This document shows, piece after piece, positions 16,923-26,056 of a stretch of DNA of 38,505 nt (its first letter is position 1; each line of letters begins with the position of its first letter). The position numbers were made by a program, and so were the translations under genes. The stretch covers positions 1 to 38,505 of the forward strand of contig NZ_JAAIJQ010000054.1 of assembly GCF_010820565.1 (NCBI RefSeq). The letters run 5' to 3'. The DNA is from Thiorhodococcus minor. GTDB lineage: Bacteria > Pseudomonadota > Gammaproteobacteria > Chromatiales > Chromatiaceae. The notes under the pieces are model-generated. The model saw only the letters and a list, made by a program, of their open reading frames with translations. It was not told where the DNA came from and did no database searches.

Positions 16923-17348
16923 TCAATGGGCGGTCGACAGCCGCAGCGGAGTCCCGAGCCGATCGAAGGCGAGATAGCCCGCGACCTGGCCGCCGCGGAC
17001 GGACTCGACCATCCTCTCGAGGTTCTGGTCGATGGCGAGGGGCGTCGGCGGGCGGGCGGCGATTCCCGGCAGGGCGGCGGCGAAGACGATCGTCCATTCG
17101 ACGACGTGCGAGTCCGCTTCCGCCAAGAAGGCATCGAAGCCAGGGATCTCTCGCGGTGCGATGTCCACGAAGGCGACCGGCGCCAGGAACCCCCCCTCGC
17201 CCGCCGCGACTGCGGCGGCCTGTGCGGACGTGCGGTCTTCGGGCGACTCGCTACGGGTGAAGACGAAGAGCAATTGCTGGGGCTCGGCCTGCCGACGCGC
17301 CAAGCTCAGGAAATCGTCGAAGGACTCGATCTTGAATTCGCTCGCCAT
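16923..17348 (-). CDS. Conserved hypothetical protein (family often labelled ribonucleotide reductase subunit alpha)
   Basis: A 141-residue soluble protein. It opens with FKIESFDDFLSLARRQ, then PQQLLFVFTRSE, and has a late block QNLERMVESVRGGQVAGYLA followed by FDRLGTPLRL. I recognise the pattern as a small proteobacterial family that databases often label ribonucleotide reductase subunit alpha, although it lacks any catalytic motif of that enzyme. Its real function is unknown to me. The ATG at 17348 has GAGAGG about ten bases upstream. It lies downstream of cysB on the same strand, 220 bases away. Confidence 0.75.
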   Translation of the reverse strand: MASEFKIESFDDFLSLARRQAEPQQLLFVFTRSESPEDRTSAQAAAVAAGEGGFLAPVAFVDIAPREIPGFDAFLAEADSHVVEWTIVFAAALPGIAARPPTPLAIDQNLERMVESVRGGQVAGYLAFDRLGTPLRLSTAH

Positions 17349-17568
17349 GGTGTTGATGACCTCTCGGTGTCGATGAGTTTGGGTGCCGATGAGATTGCCG
17401 CGCCCGCGGCCGTCGATCACGAAACGGCCCTCGGAGTCGATGTCCGCCCTCCGATACTGACGTCGCCGGCGTCGGTCCGGTCCCAGGACGGCGGGCGTCG
17501 AGCCGGGGCCGGGGCGGGACAGTCTGGCGCAGCGCTCGCGCAGAATCGCGACATTCTGTCTCTTCCAG

Positions 17569-18540
17569 CTAGGCTCGGACGGGGTCGCAAGGCTTGCTTT
17601 GCGTCACGGCCGCCGGGCGCCGCGCGAAGGTCCGCTCGCAGTCGCCGCCCTCGCCCGTCTCCGCCTTGAAGAGATCGATGAAATGCTTGTGGTAGTTGCG
17701 CAAGTGTTTGTCCCAGGCGTGCGCGACCTTGGTCGTCTCCCAGGGAAAGAGCGCGCTGAGATCGCGCATGCCGAGATCCAGGTCCTCGGTCGGCCGGTAG
17801 GCCAGCGCGGCGATGATGCCGATGCCGAGCCCCTCGCGCACATAGGCCTTGATCACGTCGGTATCGGCGGCACTCAGGACCACGCGCGGGCGCAGACCGG
17901 CCTTGGCGAAGGCGTCGCTGAAGCCGCTTCGCCCGGTGAAGCCGAAGACATAGGTGATGATCGGGTGCTCGCACAGGCGCGCCAGGGTCAAGGGCTCCGC
18001 GTCGAGCAAGGGATGCGCGCGCGGCGCGATCAGCGCCCGGTTCCAGCGATAGCAGGGAATGGCCCGCAGCCCCGGCTCACTCCCCAGCGCTTCGGTGCAG
18101 ATCGCCAGATCCACACGGTCGCGCAGCGTGAGATCGACCAGCTGCGCCGGCGTGCCTTGATGGATCTGCAGCTCCACCTCCGGATAGGCGCCGACGAAGC
18201 GCCGAATCACCGGCGGCAGGACATAGCGCGCCTGTGTGTGGGTCGCGCCCAGGCGCAGGATCCCCTGATCCTGCTCGGCGAAATCGCAGCCCGCCGCTTG
18301 GATGTTGCTGGTCTGGCGCATGATCGCGTCTGCGTAGCACATCACCCGCTCCCCCAGCTCCGTCAGCCCGACCAAGCGCTTGCCGTGGCGCAGGAACAGC
18401 GGGCCGCCGATCTCCGTCTCCAGATGCTTGAGGTGCTGGGTCACGGCCGACTGCACCAGGTGCAGCCGCTCGGCCGCACGACTCACGTTGAACTGCGTGT
18501 CGACCAAGGTGACCAGAGAGCGTAGCTGTCGCAGCTCCAT
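17569..18540 (-). CDS. cysB: LysR-type regulator CysB
   Basis: A 323-residue LysR-family regulator with an N-terminal winged helix-turn-helix (about 18-38: NVSRAAERLHLVQSAVTQHL) and a substrate-binding domain. T100, T102, Q103, T149 and T202 coincide with the sulfate/effector-binding positions of enterobacterial CysB, and THTQARY is its signature. CysB activates assimilatory sulfur genes in response to N- or O-acetylserine. It is divergent from cysJIH over a 138-base gap, a classic autoregulated arrangement. The gap is AT-richer than its surroundings (ATAAGGGCTCACAAATCCTC around 18554) and is the likely operator. The identification rests on numbered residue matches and context. Confidence 0.93.
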   Translation of the reverse strand: MELRQLRSLVTLVDTQFNVSRAAERLHLVQSAVTQHLKHLETEIGGPLFLRHGKRLVGLTELGERVMCYADAIMRQTSNIQAAGCDFAEQDQGILRLGATHTQARYVLPPVIRRFVGAYPEVELQIHQGTPAQLVDLTLRDRVDLAICTEALGSEPGLRAIPCYRWNRALIAPRAHPLLDAEPLTLARLCEHPIITYVFGFTGRSGFSDAFAKAGLRPRVVLSAADTDVIKAYVREGLGIGIIAALAYRPTEDLDLGMRDLSALFPWETTKVAHAWDKHLRNYHKHFIDLFKAETGEGGDCERTFARRPAAVTQSKPCDPVRA

Positions 18541-18678
18541 ATCATCTCCCGCGATAAGGGCTCACAAATCCTCATTTCCCGTCGTCCGCCACACCGCCCT
18601 AGACTCTGAGCGCAACGGGGGCATCCGCCCGCGCGGCGTCGATCCCGACGCACAACCGATGCCAGGAGACCCGGAAGC
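18541..18678. promoter_or_regulatory. Divergent cysB/cysJ control region
   Basis: A 138-base gap between the divergent cysB and cysJ starts. It should contain both promoters and the CysB binding sites. I cannot define a CysB site by eye; the lower-GC run at about 18554-18580 is the best candidate. Confidence 0.5.
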
Positions 18679-20475
18679 ATGATGGCGCCGACACAGCTCA
18701 CTGCCGCGAGCGGCCCGCTCGACGACCGACAGCTCGATACGCTGCACGCCGCGCTCAGGGGCCTCTCGAGCACCCAGCTCGCCTGGGCCAGCGGCTATCT
18801 GGCGGGCCTCTGCCAGGGCGAAATCCCGGCCGCGCCCGGGGCGCCCGAGGCGCCGCCGGTCGCCGCCATCAGCCTCCTCTACGGCTCGCAGACCGGCAAC
18901 GCCAAGGCTGTCGCGCAGCGGCTCGGCGAGCGGGCGCTCGCCGAGGGGCTGGAGGTGCGGGTGCGCTCGATGGACGACTCGGGTCCGCGCCGGCTTGGTA
19001 AGGAGCGCCTTGCGCTCTTCGTGGTCAGCACCCACGGCGAGGGCGAGCCGCCCGACAGTGCCCGCGCCCTGCACGCCTTCATCCACGACCAGCACGCGCC
19101 GCGCCTGGAGCAGCTGAGCTACGCGGTCCTGGGCCTCGGGGACTCGAGCTACGAGCACTTCTGCCGCACCGCGGTGGAGTTCGATCGGCGGCTCGCGGAG
19201 CTCGGCGCACGACGCATCCTGCCGCTGCAATGCTGCGATCTGGACTATGCGGCCGAGACCGAGCGCTGGTCGGCCGACGTCATCGAGCGGCTGGCGCAGC
19301 TCGCCCCCGCCAGGCCCCGCAACCTGGTGGCCATTGCGGGGGGCCGTGCGGGCCAGCCCCGCGCGGTCGGCAAGGACACCCCATACACCGCGACCCTGCT
19401 CGAGAACCGCCGCATCACGACGCGGGATGCCGTCGCGGATGTCCGCCATCTGGCCCTGTCGCTCGACCCGAGCGTCCTGAGCTACCGGCCGGGCGATGCC
19501 CTGGGGGTCTGGTTCCGCAACGATCCGGCACTGGCCGAGGCGGTGCTGGAAAGGCTCGGGCTCGACGGTGAGACGCCGGTACGACTGGGCGAGGGCGAGC
19601 TGGGTCTGCGCCAAGCGCTGATCGAGCGGCTGGAGCTGACCCAGCTGCATCCAGCCATCGTTCGCGGCTGGGCGGAGCTGGCGCAGGCCAGCGACCTGCT
19701 GAAGCTGGCGGACAACCCTGCGGCCCTGCGGACCTACGCGAGCGCGCGTCAGCTCATTGACCTGATCGCGGCCCATCCCGTCCGCGTCGATGCCGAGACG
19801 CTGGTCGGGCTACTGCGTCCGCTCCAGCCGCGCCTCTATTCGATCGCCTCCAGCCAGGCCGAGACCGAGGACGAGGTCCATCTCACGGTGTCGGTGCTGC
19901 GCTACCAGGCCCACGGCCGGGACCATCTCGGTGGCGCCTCGGGCTTCCTGGGGGAACGGATCGGCGAGCGGGATTCGCTGCCCGTCTATATCGCCGAGAA
20001 CACCAGCTTCCATCTGCCGAGGGACGGGAACGCGCCCCTCATCCTGATCGGGGCGGGCACCGGCGTCGCGCCCTATCGGGCCTTCCTGCAACAGCGCGCG
20101 GCCAACGGCGATCGGGGCCGCGCCTGGCTGGTGCTCGGGAACCGGCACTTCCACCGCGACTTCCTCTATCAGCTCGACTGGCAGGCCCAGCGCAAGGCGG
20201 GGCTGCTGCATCGGGTCAGCCTCGCCTTCTCGCGCGACGGGGCCGAGAAGCGCTATGTCCAGCATGCGCTGCGCGAGGAGGGGCGCGAGCTGCTGCGCTG
20301 GATCGAGGACGGTGCCCACCTCTACGTCTGCGGCGCGACCGCCATGGGCCAGGCCGTGCACGGCGCGCTGCTGGACATCCTGACCAGCGAGGCCGGACAG
20401 GCCCCGGAGGCCGCAGAGCAGTTCCTCGACACCCTGCGCCGCGAGGCGCGCTACCACCGAGACCTCTACGCATGA
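18679..20475 (+). CDS. cysJ: Sulfite reductase (NADPH) flavoprotein alpha subunit CysJ
   Basis: A 598-residue diflavin reductase that passes electrons from NADPH through FAD and FMN to CysI. A flavodoxin-like FMN domain spans about 55-200 (LLYGSQTGNAKAVAQRLGE; STHGEGEPPDSA; LGLGDSSYEHFC). The FAD domain carries RLYSIASSQ near 385, and the NADP domain carries LIGAGTGVAPYRAFLQQR near 455 and YVCGATAMG near 552. It ends with ARYHRDLYA. The start has two ATG codons in a row at 18679 and 18682. It overlaps cysI by four bases (ATGA), so the two are translationally coupled. Confidence 0.96.
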   Translation: MMAPTQLTAASGPLDDRQLDTLHAALRGLSSTQLAWASGYLAGLCQGEIPAAPGAPEAPPVAAISLLYGSQTGNAKAVAQRLGERALAEGLEVRVRSMDDSGPRRLGKERLALFVVSTHGEGEPPDSARALHAFIHDQHAPRLEQLSYAVLGLGDSSYEHFCRTAVEFDRRLAELGARRILPLQCCDLDYAAETERWSADVIERLAQLAPARPRNLVAIAGGRAGQPRAVGKDTPYTATLLENRRITTRDAVADVRHLALSLDPSVLSYRPGDALGVWFRNDPALAEAVLERLGLDGETPVRLGEGELGLRQALIERLELTQLHPAIVRGWAELAQASDLLKLADNPAALRTYASARQLIDLIAAHPVRVDAETLVGLLRPLQPRLYSIASSQAETEDEVHLTVSVLRYQAHGRDHLGGASGFLGERIGERDSLPVYIAENTSFHLPRDGNAPLILIGAGTGVAPYRAFLQQRAANGDRGRAWLVLGNRHFHRDFLYQLDWQAQRKAGLLHRVSLAFSRDGAEKRYVQHALREEGRELLRWIEDGAHLYVCGATAMGQAVHGALLDILTSEAGQAPEAAEQFLDTLRREARYHRDLYA

Positions 20476-22157
20476 GCGCACCCCTTCACGAGAACGAGCA
20501 CATCAAGGTCCGCAGCCGCTATCTGCGCGGCACCCTGAGCGAGAGCCTGGCCGATGGCCTGACCGGCGCGCTCGGCGGCGATGACGCGCAGATCAGCAAG
20601 TTCCACGGCTTCTACCAGCAGGATCATCGCGATCTGCGCCAGGAGCGCCGGGAGCACTACCTGGAGCCCTATTTCGGCTTCATGCTGCGCGCGCGCCTAC
20701 CGGGCGGGGTCTGCACGCCGGCCCAGTGGCTCGCCATCGACGCCATCGGGCGCGAGCTGACCGGAGGCACCTTGCGTCTGACCACCCGTCAGAGCTTCCA
20801 GTATCACGGCATCCTCAAGCACGACCTCAGGTCGGTCATCCAGGGCATCAACCGGGTCATGATCGATTCCATCGGCGGCTGCGGCGACGTCAATCGCAAC
20901 GTCCTCTGCAACCCCAACCCGGTCGAGTCGGCACTGCATCTGGAGGTGCACGACTGGGCCAGGCGGATCAGCGAGCACCTGTTGCCGCGCACGCGTGCCT
21001 ACCACGAGCTCTGGCTCGACGGCGAGCGCGTCGGCGGCGGCGAGGACAGCGAGCCGATCTACGGCGCCTCCTACCTACCGCGCAAGTTCAAGACCGCCGT
21101 GGCCGTGCCGCCGCACAACGACGTCGATGTCTACGCCAACGATCTGGGCTTCGTCGCCATCGCCGAGCACGGGCGCTTGCTCGGCTTCAACGTCCTCGCC
21201 GGCGGCGGCATGGGAGCCACCCATGGGGATCGCTCCACCTATCCGCGCCTGGCGAGCGAGCTGGGCTTCATCACGCCGGAGTACGCCCTCGCGGTCGCCG
21301 AGGCCGTGGTCACCACCCAACGCGACTGCGGCGACCGCCACGACCGCAGCCACGCCCGGCTCAAATACACCATCGAACGCATGGGTCTGCCCTCCTTCCG
21401 CGCCGAGATCGAGCACCGCGCGGGCGTGCGGCTCGCCCCGGCGCGACCGGTGCGCTTCACCGATCAGGGCGACCGCTACGGCTGGGTCAGGGGGACGGAC
21501 GGACACTGGCATCTGACCCTCTACATCGAGAGCGGACGCCTCAGCGACGGCCCCGGCCAGAGTCCGATGCGCGGGCTGCGCGAGATCGCCCGCATCCACC
21601 AGGGCGACTTCCGCATCACGCCGAATCAGAACTTGATCGTGGCGCGGGTAGCGGAGGAGCGCAAGGGCGCCGTCGAGGCACTGGCGCGCGCCCATGGCCT
21701 GCTGGCCGAGGGTCGCTCCCCGCTGCGGCGCAATGGCCTCACCTGCGTGGCGCTCCCGACCTGCCCCTTGGCCATGGCCGAGGCCGAGCGCTATTTCCCG
21801 GATTTCATCCATCAGGTGGAGCGTCTGGCCGACAGACACGGGATCGCGGATCAGGGGATCGTGGTCCGCATGACCGGCTGCCCCAACGGCTGCGCCCGAC
21901 CCTACCTCGCGGAGCTGGCCCTGGTCGGCAAGGGGCCGGGCCGCTACAACCTCATGCTCGGCGGCGACGGCATCGGCACCCGGCTCAACCGGCTCTATCG
22001 CGAGAACCTCGACGAGGCAGGCATTCTCGGCGAGATCGACGGCCTGTTTGGGCGCTTCGCCGCGAACCGCCAACCGGGCGAGGGCTTCGGCGACTATCTG
22101 ATCCGCGACGGCATCGTCCGGGCGGTGGTGAATCCAGCGGAGGACTTCCATGACTGA
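20472..22157 (+). CDS. cysI: Sulfite reductase hemoprotein beta subunit CysI
   Basis: A 561-residue sirohaem/[4Fe-4S] enzyme that reduces sulfite to sulfide for cysteine synthesis. C425, C431, C470 and C474 reproduce the cluster and sirohaem-ligand spacing of CysI (CVALPTCPL and [15 protein letters not shown]). The N-terminal region has [13 protein letters not shown], a substrate/sirohaem site block. It is coupled to cysJ upstream and overlaps cysH by eight bases downstream. It is of the assimilatory NADPH type, not the dissimilatory DsrAB type. Confidence 0.96.
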   Translation: MSAPLHENEHIKVRSRYLRGTLSESLADGLTGALGGDDAQISKFHGFYQQDHRDLRQERREHYLEPYFGFMLRARLPGGVCTPAQWLAIDAIGRELTGGTLRLTTRQSFQYHGILKHDLRSVIQGINRVMIDSIGGCGDVNRNVLCNPNPVESALHLEVHDWARRISEHLLPRTRAYHELWLDGERVGGGEDSEPIYGASYLPRKFKTAVAVPPHNDVDVYANDLGFVAIAEHGRLLGFNVLAGGGMGATHGDRSTYPRLASELGFITPEYALAVAEAVVTTQRDCGDRHDRSHARLKYTIERMGLPSFRAEIEHRAGVRLAPARPVRFTDQGDRYGWVRGTDGHWHLTLYIESGRLSDGPGQSPMRGLREIARIHQGDFRITPNQNLIVARVAEERKGAVEALARAHGLLAEGRSPLRRNGLTCVALPTCPLAMAEAERYFPDFIHQVERLADRHGIADQGIVVRMTGCPNGCARPYLAELALVGKGPGRYNLMLGGDGIGTRLNRLYRENLDEAGILGEIDGLFGRFAANRQPGEGFGDYLIRDGIVRAVVNPAEDFHD

Positions 22158-22869
22158 GACCAATCTCGACGCCATCCTGGCCGGCGACCGGGCCGCGCTC
22201 GACGCGATCAACCGGCGACTGGAGTCCAAGCCGGCGGAGGATCGCGCGCTCTGGGCCCTGGAAGAACTGCCGGGGCGGCATGTCCTCACCTCCAGCTTCG
22301 GCGCCCAATCGCCCGTACTGCTGCACATGCTGACCCGCCTGCGGCCCGATATCCCGGTGATCCTGATCGATACCGGCTATCTGTTCGCCGAGACCTACCG
22401 ACTGATCGATGAGCTGACCGAGCGGCTCGCGCTCAATCTCCAAGTCCATCGTCCCACGCTCTCGCCCGCCTGGCAGGAGGCGCGGCTGGGACGGCTGTGG
22501 GAACAGGGCTCGGGCGGTATCGACCGCTACAACTGGATCAACAAGGTCGAGCCGATGGAGCGTGCCCTGAGCGAGCTGAAGGCCGGCACCTGGCTCGCCG
22601 GTCTGCGCCGCGAGCAGGCCCGCAGCCGCGCCGAGCTCCCGGTCCTGCGGGTGCAGGACGGCCGCCTCAAGGTCCACCCCATCGTCGACTGGCGCGAATC
22701 GGACGTGCATCGCTACCTGCGCCGTCACGACCTCCCGGACCACCCGCTGCGCGATCAGGGCTACGTCTCGATCGGCGACGTCCACACCACCGCGCGACTC
22801 CTGCCCGGCATGCTGGAGGAAGAGACCCGCTTCTTCGGCCTCAAGCGCGAATGCGGTCTGCATCGGTAG
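22150..22869 (+). CDS. cysH: Phosphoadenylylsulfate (PAPS) reductase CysH
   Basis: A 239-residue thioredoxin-dependent reductase that makes sulfite from activated sulfate. It has the nucleotide-binding [14 protein letters not shown] near 50, the [11 protein letters not shown] block near 75, and the C-terminal KRECGLH with the catalytic cysteine at 235. The paired cysteines that hold a [4Fe-4S] cluster in APS reductases are absent, so PAPS rather than APS is the expected substrate. Being the last gene of cysJIH and overlapping cysI, it completes the sulfate-to-sulfide route. No cysDNC genes for activation are in the window. Confidence 0.93.
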   Translation: MTETNLDAILAGDRAALDAINRRLESKPAEDRALWALEELPGRHVLTSSFGAQSPVLLHMLTRLRPDIPVILIDTGYLFAETYRLIDELTERLALNLQVHRPTLSPAWQEARLGRLWEQGSGGIDRYNWINKVEPMERALSELKAGTWLAGLRREQARSRAELPVLRVQDGRLKVHPIVDWRESDVHRYLRRHDLPDHPLRDQGYVSIGDVHTTARLLPGMLEEETRFFGLKRECGLHR

Positions 22870-22997
22870 GATAGACAGAGCGCGGCGAAACCCATAGAGC
22901 CCCGTACCGAGGCATCGGAACGAGCCCCATCACCAACTCTGGTCCGATTTTCGCTTCTTCACATGGCGTCCAACACCAGATCCAAAGGAGGATCGAG

Positions 22998-23858
22998 ATG
23001 TCGCCCATGCTGCCAGAACAAGTCAGGGATCTCCTAAGGCAAGTCCGCTTTCCCGGCCGCTCGCGCGACCTGGTCTCGCTCGGATTCCTCAAGAGCATCG
23101 CCGTCGAAGGGTCGAGCATCGAGGTCGAGATCACGCCGGACTCGATCAATGCCGAAAAGGTCGCGATCATGGAGCGCGAGGTCCACGGCCTGCTGCGGGA
23201 GGCGCGCTTCGAGACGATCGACATCCACACCGAGCCGCCCTACGACGACGATTCACTGCTGCTCGGCGGGGCTTCCGTCAACCCGCTGCAAGTGGATCTG
23301 CGCGAGTATGGTCTGGATCCCATTCCGGACCCCGGACATGGCGGCGCGCCGCACCTGAAGGATCTCCTGGCGGCTGGCGAGGACAAGGCGGGCAAGCCAG
23401 CGAAGTCGAAAGGGCCGCCGACCGAGCCACCCGAAAACTTCGAGCCGCCGCTCATCGAGGGGCCTCAGGGCAACGCGGACCCGACCTATGAAGGCCCGAT
23501 TCCGGTCTTTCAGTGGCAGGTCGATCCCGAGTCGCCCGAGGCGACCGCCAACAAGGTCAAGCTCAGCATCGACAGTTGGAACTATGTCGTCCTCTGGCTG
23601 AACCATGCCGAGCAGGATCTGATCTATGCCTCCGTCCATGCCCGGCACTGGATCTACTATAACGGCGAGGCCCGCCCGAATCCCGCCGGACGCACCGAGG
23701 GCGTCAACCTGGTCTACGACCGCCAACGCGCGGGCCTCGTCGCCATCTACGGCACCGTGAAGGATTTCCGCCCCTTCGTCGAAGCCTTCCGTCGCGCTTA
23801 CCAAGGGGAAGCGGGCGAGCCCGAGCCAGCGACGGCCGAGGGGGCGGATCGCACCTGA
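22998..23858 (+). CDS. MIP18/DUF59-like two-domain protein, second copy, behind cysJIH
   Basis: A 286-residue soluble paralogue of the protein at 12059-12922. Residues about 8-75 (LRQVRFPGRSRDLVSLGFL, then IEVEITPDSINAEKVAIMER) match the MIP18/DUF59 fold but again lack its cysteine. A Pro/Lys-rich linker spans about 110-165. The C-terminal domain (about 168-270) shares FQWQVDPESPEA, WNYVVLWLNH, EGVNLVYDRQR and VAIYGTVKDFRPFVEAFRRAY with the first copy. The start has a strong AGGAGG site seven bases upstream. It lies 128 bases after cysH on the same strand, so it may be read with cysJIH. I infer a maturation role for an Fe-S enzyme, perhaps CysI, by analogy with the copy coupled to narG. Confidence 0.83.
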   Translation: MSPMLPEQVRDLLRQVRFPGRSRDLVSLGFLKSIAVEGSSIEVEITPDSINAEKVAIMEREVHGLLREARFETIDIHTEPPYDDDSLLLGGASVNPLQVDLREYGLDPIPDPGHGGAPHLKDLLAAGEDKAGKPAKSKGPPTEPPENFEPPLIEGPQGNADPTYEGPIPVFQWQVDPESPEATANKVKLSIDSWNYVVLWLNHAEQDLIYASVHARHWIYYNGEARPNPAGRTEGVNLVYDRQRAGLVAIYGTVKDFRPFVEAFRRAYQGEAGEPEPATAEGADRT

Positions 23859-24609
23859 AGACGAGTAGCGGGAGGCGGGCAACCGCCTTCACGACCCTCA
23901 TCATCGATCGCTTCCAGCCGCCAGCGACCGGATCCCGGAAATCCGACTCACCAGAGTACCTGCTCACGAAGCGCCCGCTCGAACGCCGGACCTTCTTCGC
24001 GCGGGTGACGCAGCGGCAGCTTTGTCACCAGAGATCTGCTGAGCGCGATCTGAGCGCCGACCGAGCAGATCGACCGCGACCGCGCGCCTGGCCTCGACCC
24101 CGATCGAGTCAGGCGCGCGAACTTGCCGGCAAACCGATCCGCACTCCCGCCGGTCGTCAACGGCCGTGATCGAATCTCGCTTCGCTGATTCACCAGTTTC
24201 CCAACTACTTATTCTCGAAACCGAATCAAAGAGACTCTTCTATCGAACAAAGCGATATCAGCGTCCAATAGATTCCATTTGTCTCAGTATAGGAATACGG
24301 TATTCTCTCTATTGATCGCTGCTGAATTACGCTCGTATCTCGTGATAACCGCATGTCTTCGCAGTCTTGTGTCAGCGCCTTCGGCCGCTGTCCGGCAACA
24401 GGATGCCCTAGTCGAACGGCGATCGGGGAAATTCCGGGAAGGATCATCCCAAAGCCTCTCGCCCTCGGGGGAGGAGCCCTCTCGAAGGAGAGCGCCTTTC
24501 CCGAAAATCGCCTCGGACCCCGTGAGAAAGCGATCGCGTCACTCATTCATAAGATAAGCCGTTGGGGGCGCGCCTGCGTCCACCAGCGAGCAACGCGGAG
24601 GAGGAGACC
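23859..24609. other. Intergenic region with a low-GC island
   Basis: These 751 bases hold no gene that I can support. CCAGCCGCCAGCGACC at 23914-23929 is an inverted copy of the repeat at 16757. The stretch 24183-24345 is strikingly AT-rich for this window and contains a 13-base palindrome. It probably includes the promoter of the two-component genes at 24610. A minus-strand open frame at 24226-24546 has no family signal. Confidence 0.5.
24293..24305. promoter_or_regulatory. Perfect 13-base palindrome in a low-GC island
   Basis: GAATAC-G-GTATTC is a perfect 6+1+6 inverted repeat in the AT-rich stretch about 305 bases before the response regulator gene. It has the look of a dimeric regulator operator; the regulator is unknown. 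Confidence 0.4.
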
Positions 24610-26043
24610 ATGACATCCCAGCCACTCGAAAGCCGAGGGCTCGACCGCGCACGCGACGACAGGCCCGCGCCGGACGCGGGCGACTCCATTCTCATCGTCG
24701 ACGATGAGCCCGAAATGCTGAGCTTCATCGAGCGTGCGCTCGCCCCGCATTTCGCGCGTGTGGAGACGGCGGCCGACGCCGGCACCGCACGTACACTCGC
24801 CCGAGACCTTCATTTCGACCTCATGATCGTCGACATCCGCCTTCAGGGCTCAGAGAGTGGATTGGCGTTGGCGCGTGAGATTCGCGACCGCCACCAGGTT
24901 GATCTGGATGTGATCTTCGTCACCGGCTACGCGGATGTCTATGACGAAAGCGACGCACTGCGCGACGCCTCGGCCGATGTCCTCAGGAAGCCCTTCCTCG
25001 CGGACCAACTGCTCGCCATGATCCAGCGTGCGCGCGAGCGGAGGCGCGCCGCGCGCGAGCAGGCGCTGATCCAGCGCGAGCACGATCGGCGGCCGGTCGC
25101 CAAGCGGATCGTGGGGGAGAGCGAGTCGCTCAAGGAGATCTGGCGGACCATTCATCGGCTCGCCCCCATGCCCTCGACGGTGCTGATCAAGGGCGAGACC
25201 GGCACCGGCAAGGAACTGGTCGCCCGCGCGCTTCATGACCTCAGCGGCCGGCGCGGCAGCTATGTCCCGGTCAACTGCGGCGCCATCTCCGCCGACCTGA
25301 TCGAGGGGGAGCTGTTCGGACACCTGCGCGGCTCCTTCACCGGGGCGCACCAGGCCCGCAACGGGCTTTTCAGCCATGCCGATGGCGGCACCCTCTTTCT
25401 CGATGAGATCGGCGAGATGCCACTCCCCTTGCAGGCGAAGCTGCTGCGCGTGCTCGAGGAGCGGCGCTACCGCCCGGTCGGCGGCAACCAGGAGATCCCG
25501 ATCAACGCACGGGTGATCGCCGCGACCAACCGCGATCTGGCCGCCGAGGTGCTCGCCGGGCGCTTCCGCAAGGATCTCTATTATCGGATCAATGTCGTCG
25601 ATCTGCGCGTGCCGCCCTTGCGCGAGCGCCGGGGCGACATCCCCTTCCTCGCGGGCTATTTCCTCAACGTCCTGTCCACCGAGCTGGGTGTCCCCAACGC
25701 GGCGCTCAGTCCTTGGGATCTGGAGCAGCTCATGGGCTACGACTGGCCTGGCAACTGCCGCGAACTGCGCAACGTCATCGAGCGCTCGCTGCTGCTCGGC
25801 AAGCCCGTCGCTCATCTGCTTTGCGTCACGCCCCCGCAAGCGCCGGGTGCGAGCGAGAGCGACCTGGGGTCCGCCGGTCCGGCCTCGCTGGAACAGGTGC
25901 AGCGCGCACATATCCTGAGTGCCCTGGCCGCCGCTGGCGGCAACAGGACAGTCGCGGCGCGCGCGCTGGGGGTGTCGAGAAAGACGGTGGAGCGCAAACT
26001 CAAGGAATGGAGTCAGCCGGACGATGTGAGCGTAGCGGATTGA
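24610..26043 (+). CDS. NtrC-family sigma-54-dependent response regulator
   Basis: A 477-residue activator of sigma-54 RNA polymerase. A receiver domain (about 25-140) has the phosphorylation site D75 in LMIVDIR, with acidic D31/D32 and K127. An AAA+ domain follows with Walker A GETGTGKE (195-202), the sigma-54 contact loop GSFTGA (241-246, a variant of GAFTGA) and LFLDEIGEM as Walker B. The C-terminal Fis-type helix-turn-helix reads [20 protein letters not shown]. The ATG at 24610 follows GAGGAG at once; an in-frame TTG at 24562 is less likely. It is read with the kinase gene 13 bases downstream. Its target genes are not evident; I found no clear -24/-12 promoter in the window. Confidence 0.93.
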   Translation: MTSQPLESRGLDRARDDRPAPDAGDSILIVDDEPEMLSFIERALAPHFARVETAADAGTARTLARDLHFDLMIVDIRLQGSESGLALAREIRDRHQVDLDVIFVTGYADVYDESDALRDASADVLRKPFLADQLLAMIQRARERRRAAREQALIQREHDRRPVAKRIVGESESLKEIWRTIHRLAPMPSTVLIKGETGTGKELVARALHDLSGRRGSYVPVNCGAISADLIEGELFGHLRGSFTGAHQARNGLFSHADGGTLFLDEIGEMPLPLQAKLLRVLEERRYRPVGGNQEIPINARVIAATNRDLAAEVLAGRFRKDLYYRINVVDLRVPPLRERRGDIPFLAGYFLNVLSTELGVPNAALSPWDLEQLMGYDWPGNCRELRNVIERSLLLGKPVAHLLCVTPPQAPGASESDLGSAGPASLEQVQRAHILSALAAAGGNRTVAARALGVSRKTVERKLKEWSQPDDVSVAD

Positions 26044-26056
26044 CGTCGGCGATCCG

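Noticed and set aside
16923-17348. Ribonucleotide reductase alpha subunit
   Set aside because: Only 141 residues and none of the catalytic cysteines or nucleotide-binding features of that enzyme; the family label appears to be a database artefact.
24226-24546. Minus-strand 106-codon frame in the low-GC island
   Set aside because: No family signal and mixed composition across an abrupt GC change; more likely non-coding.
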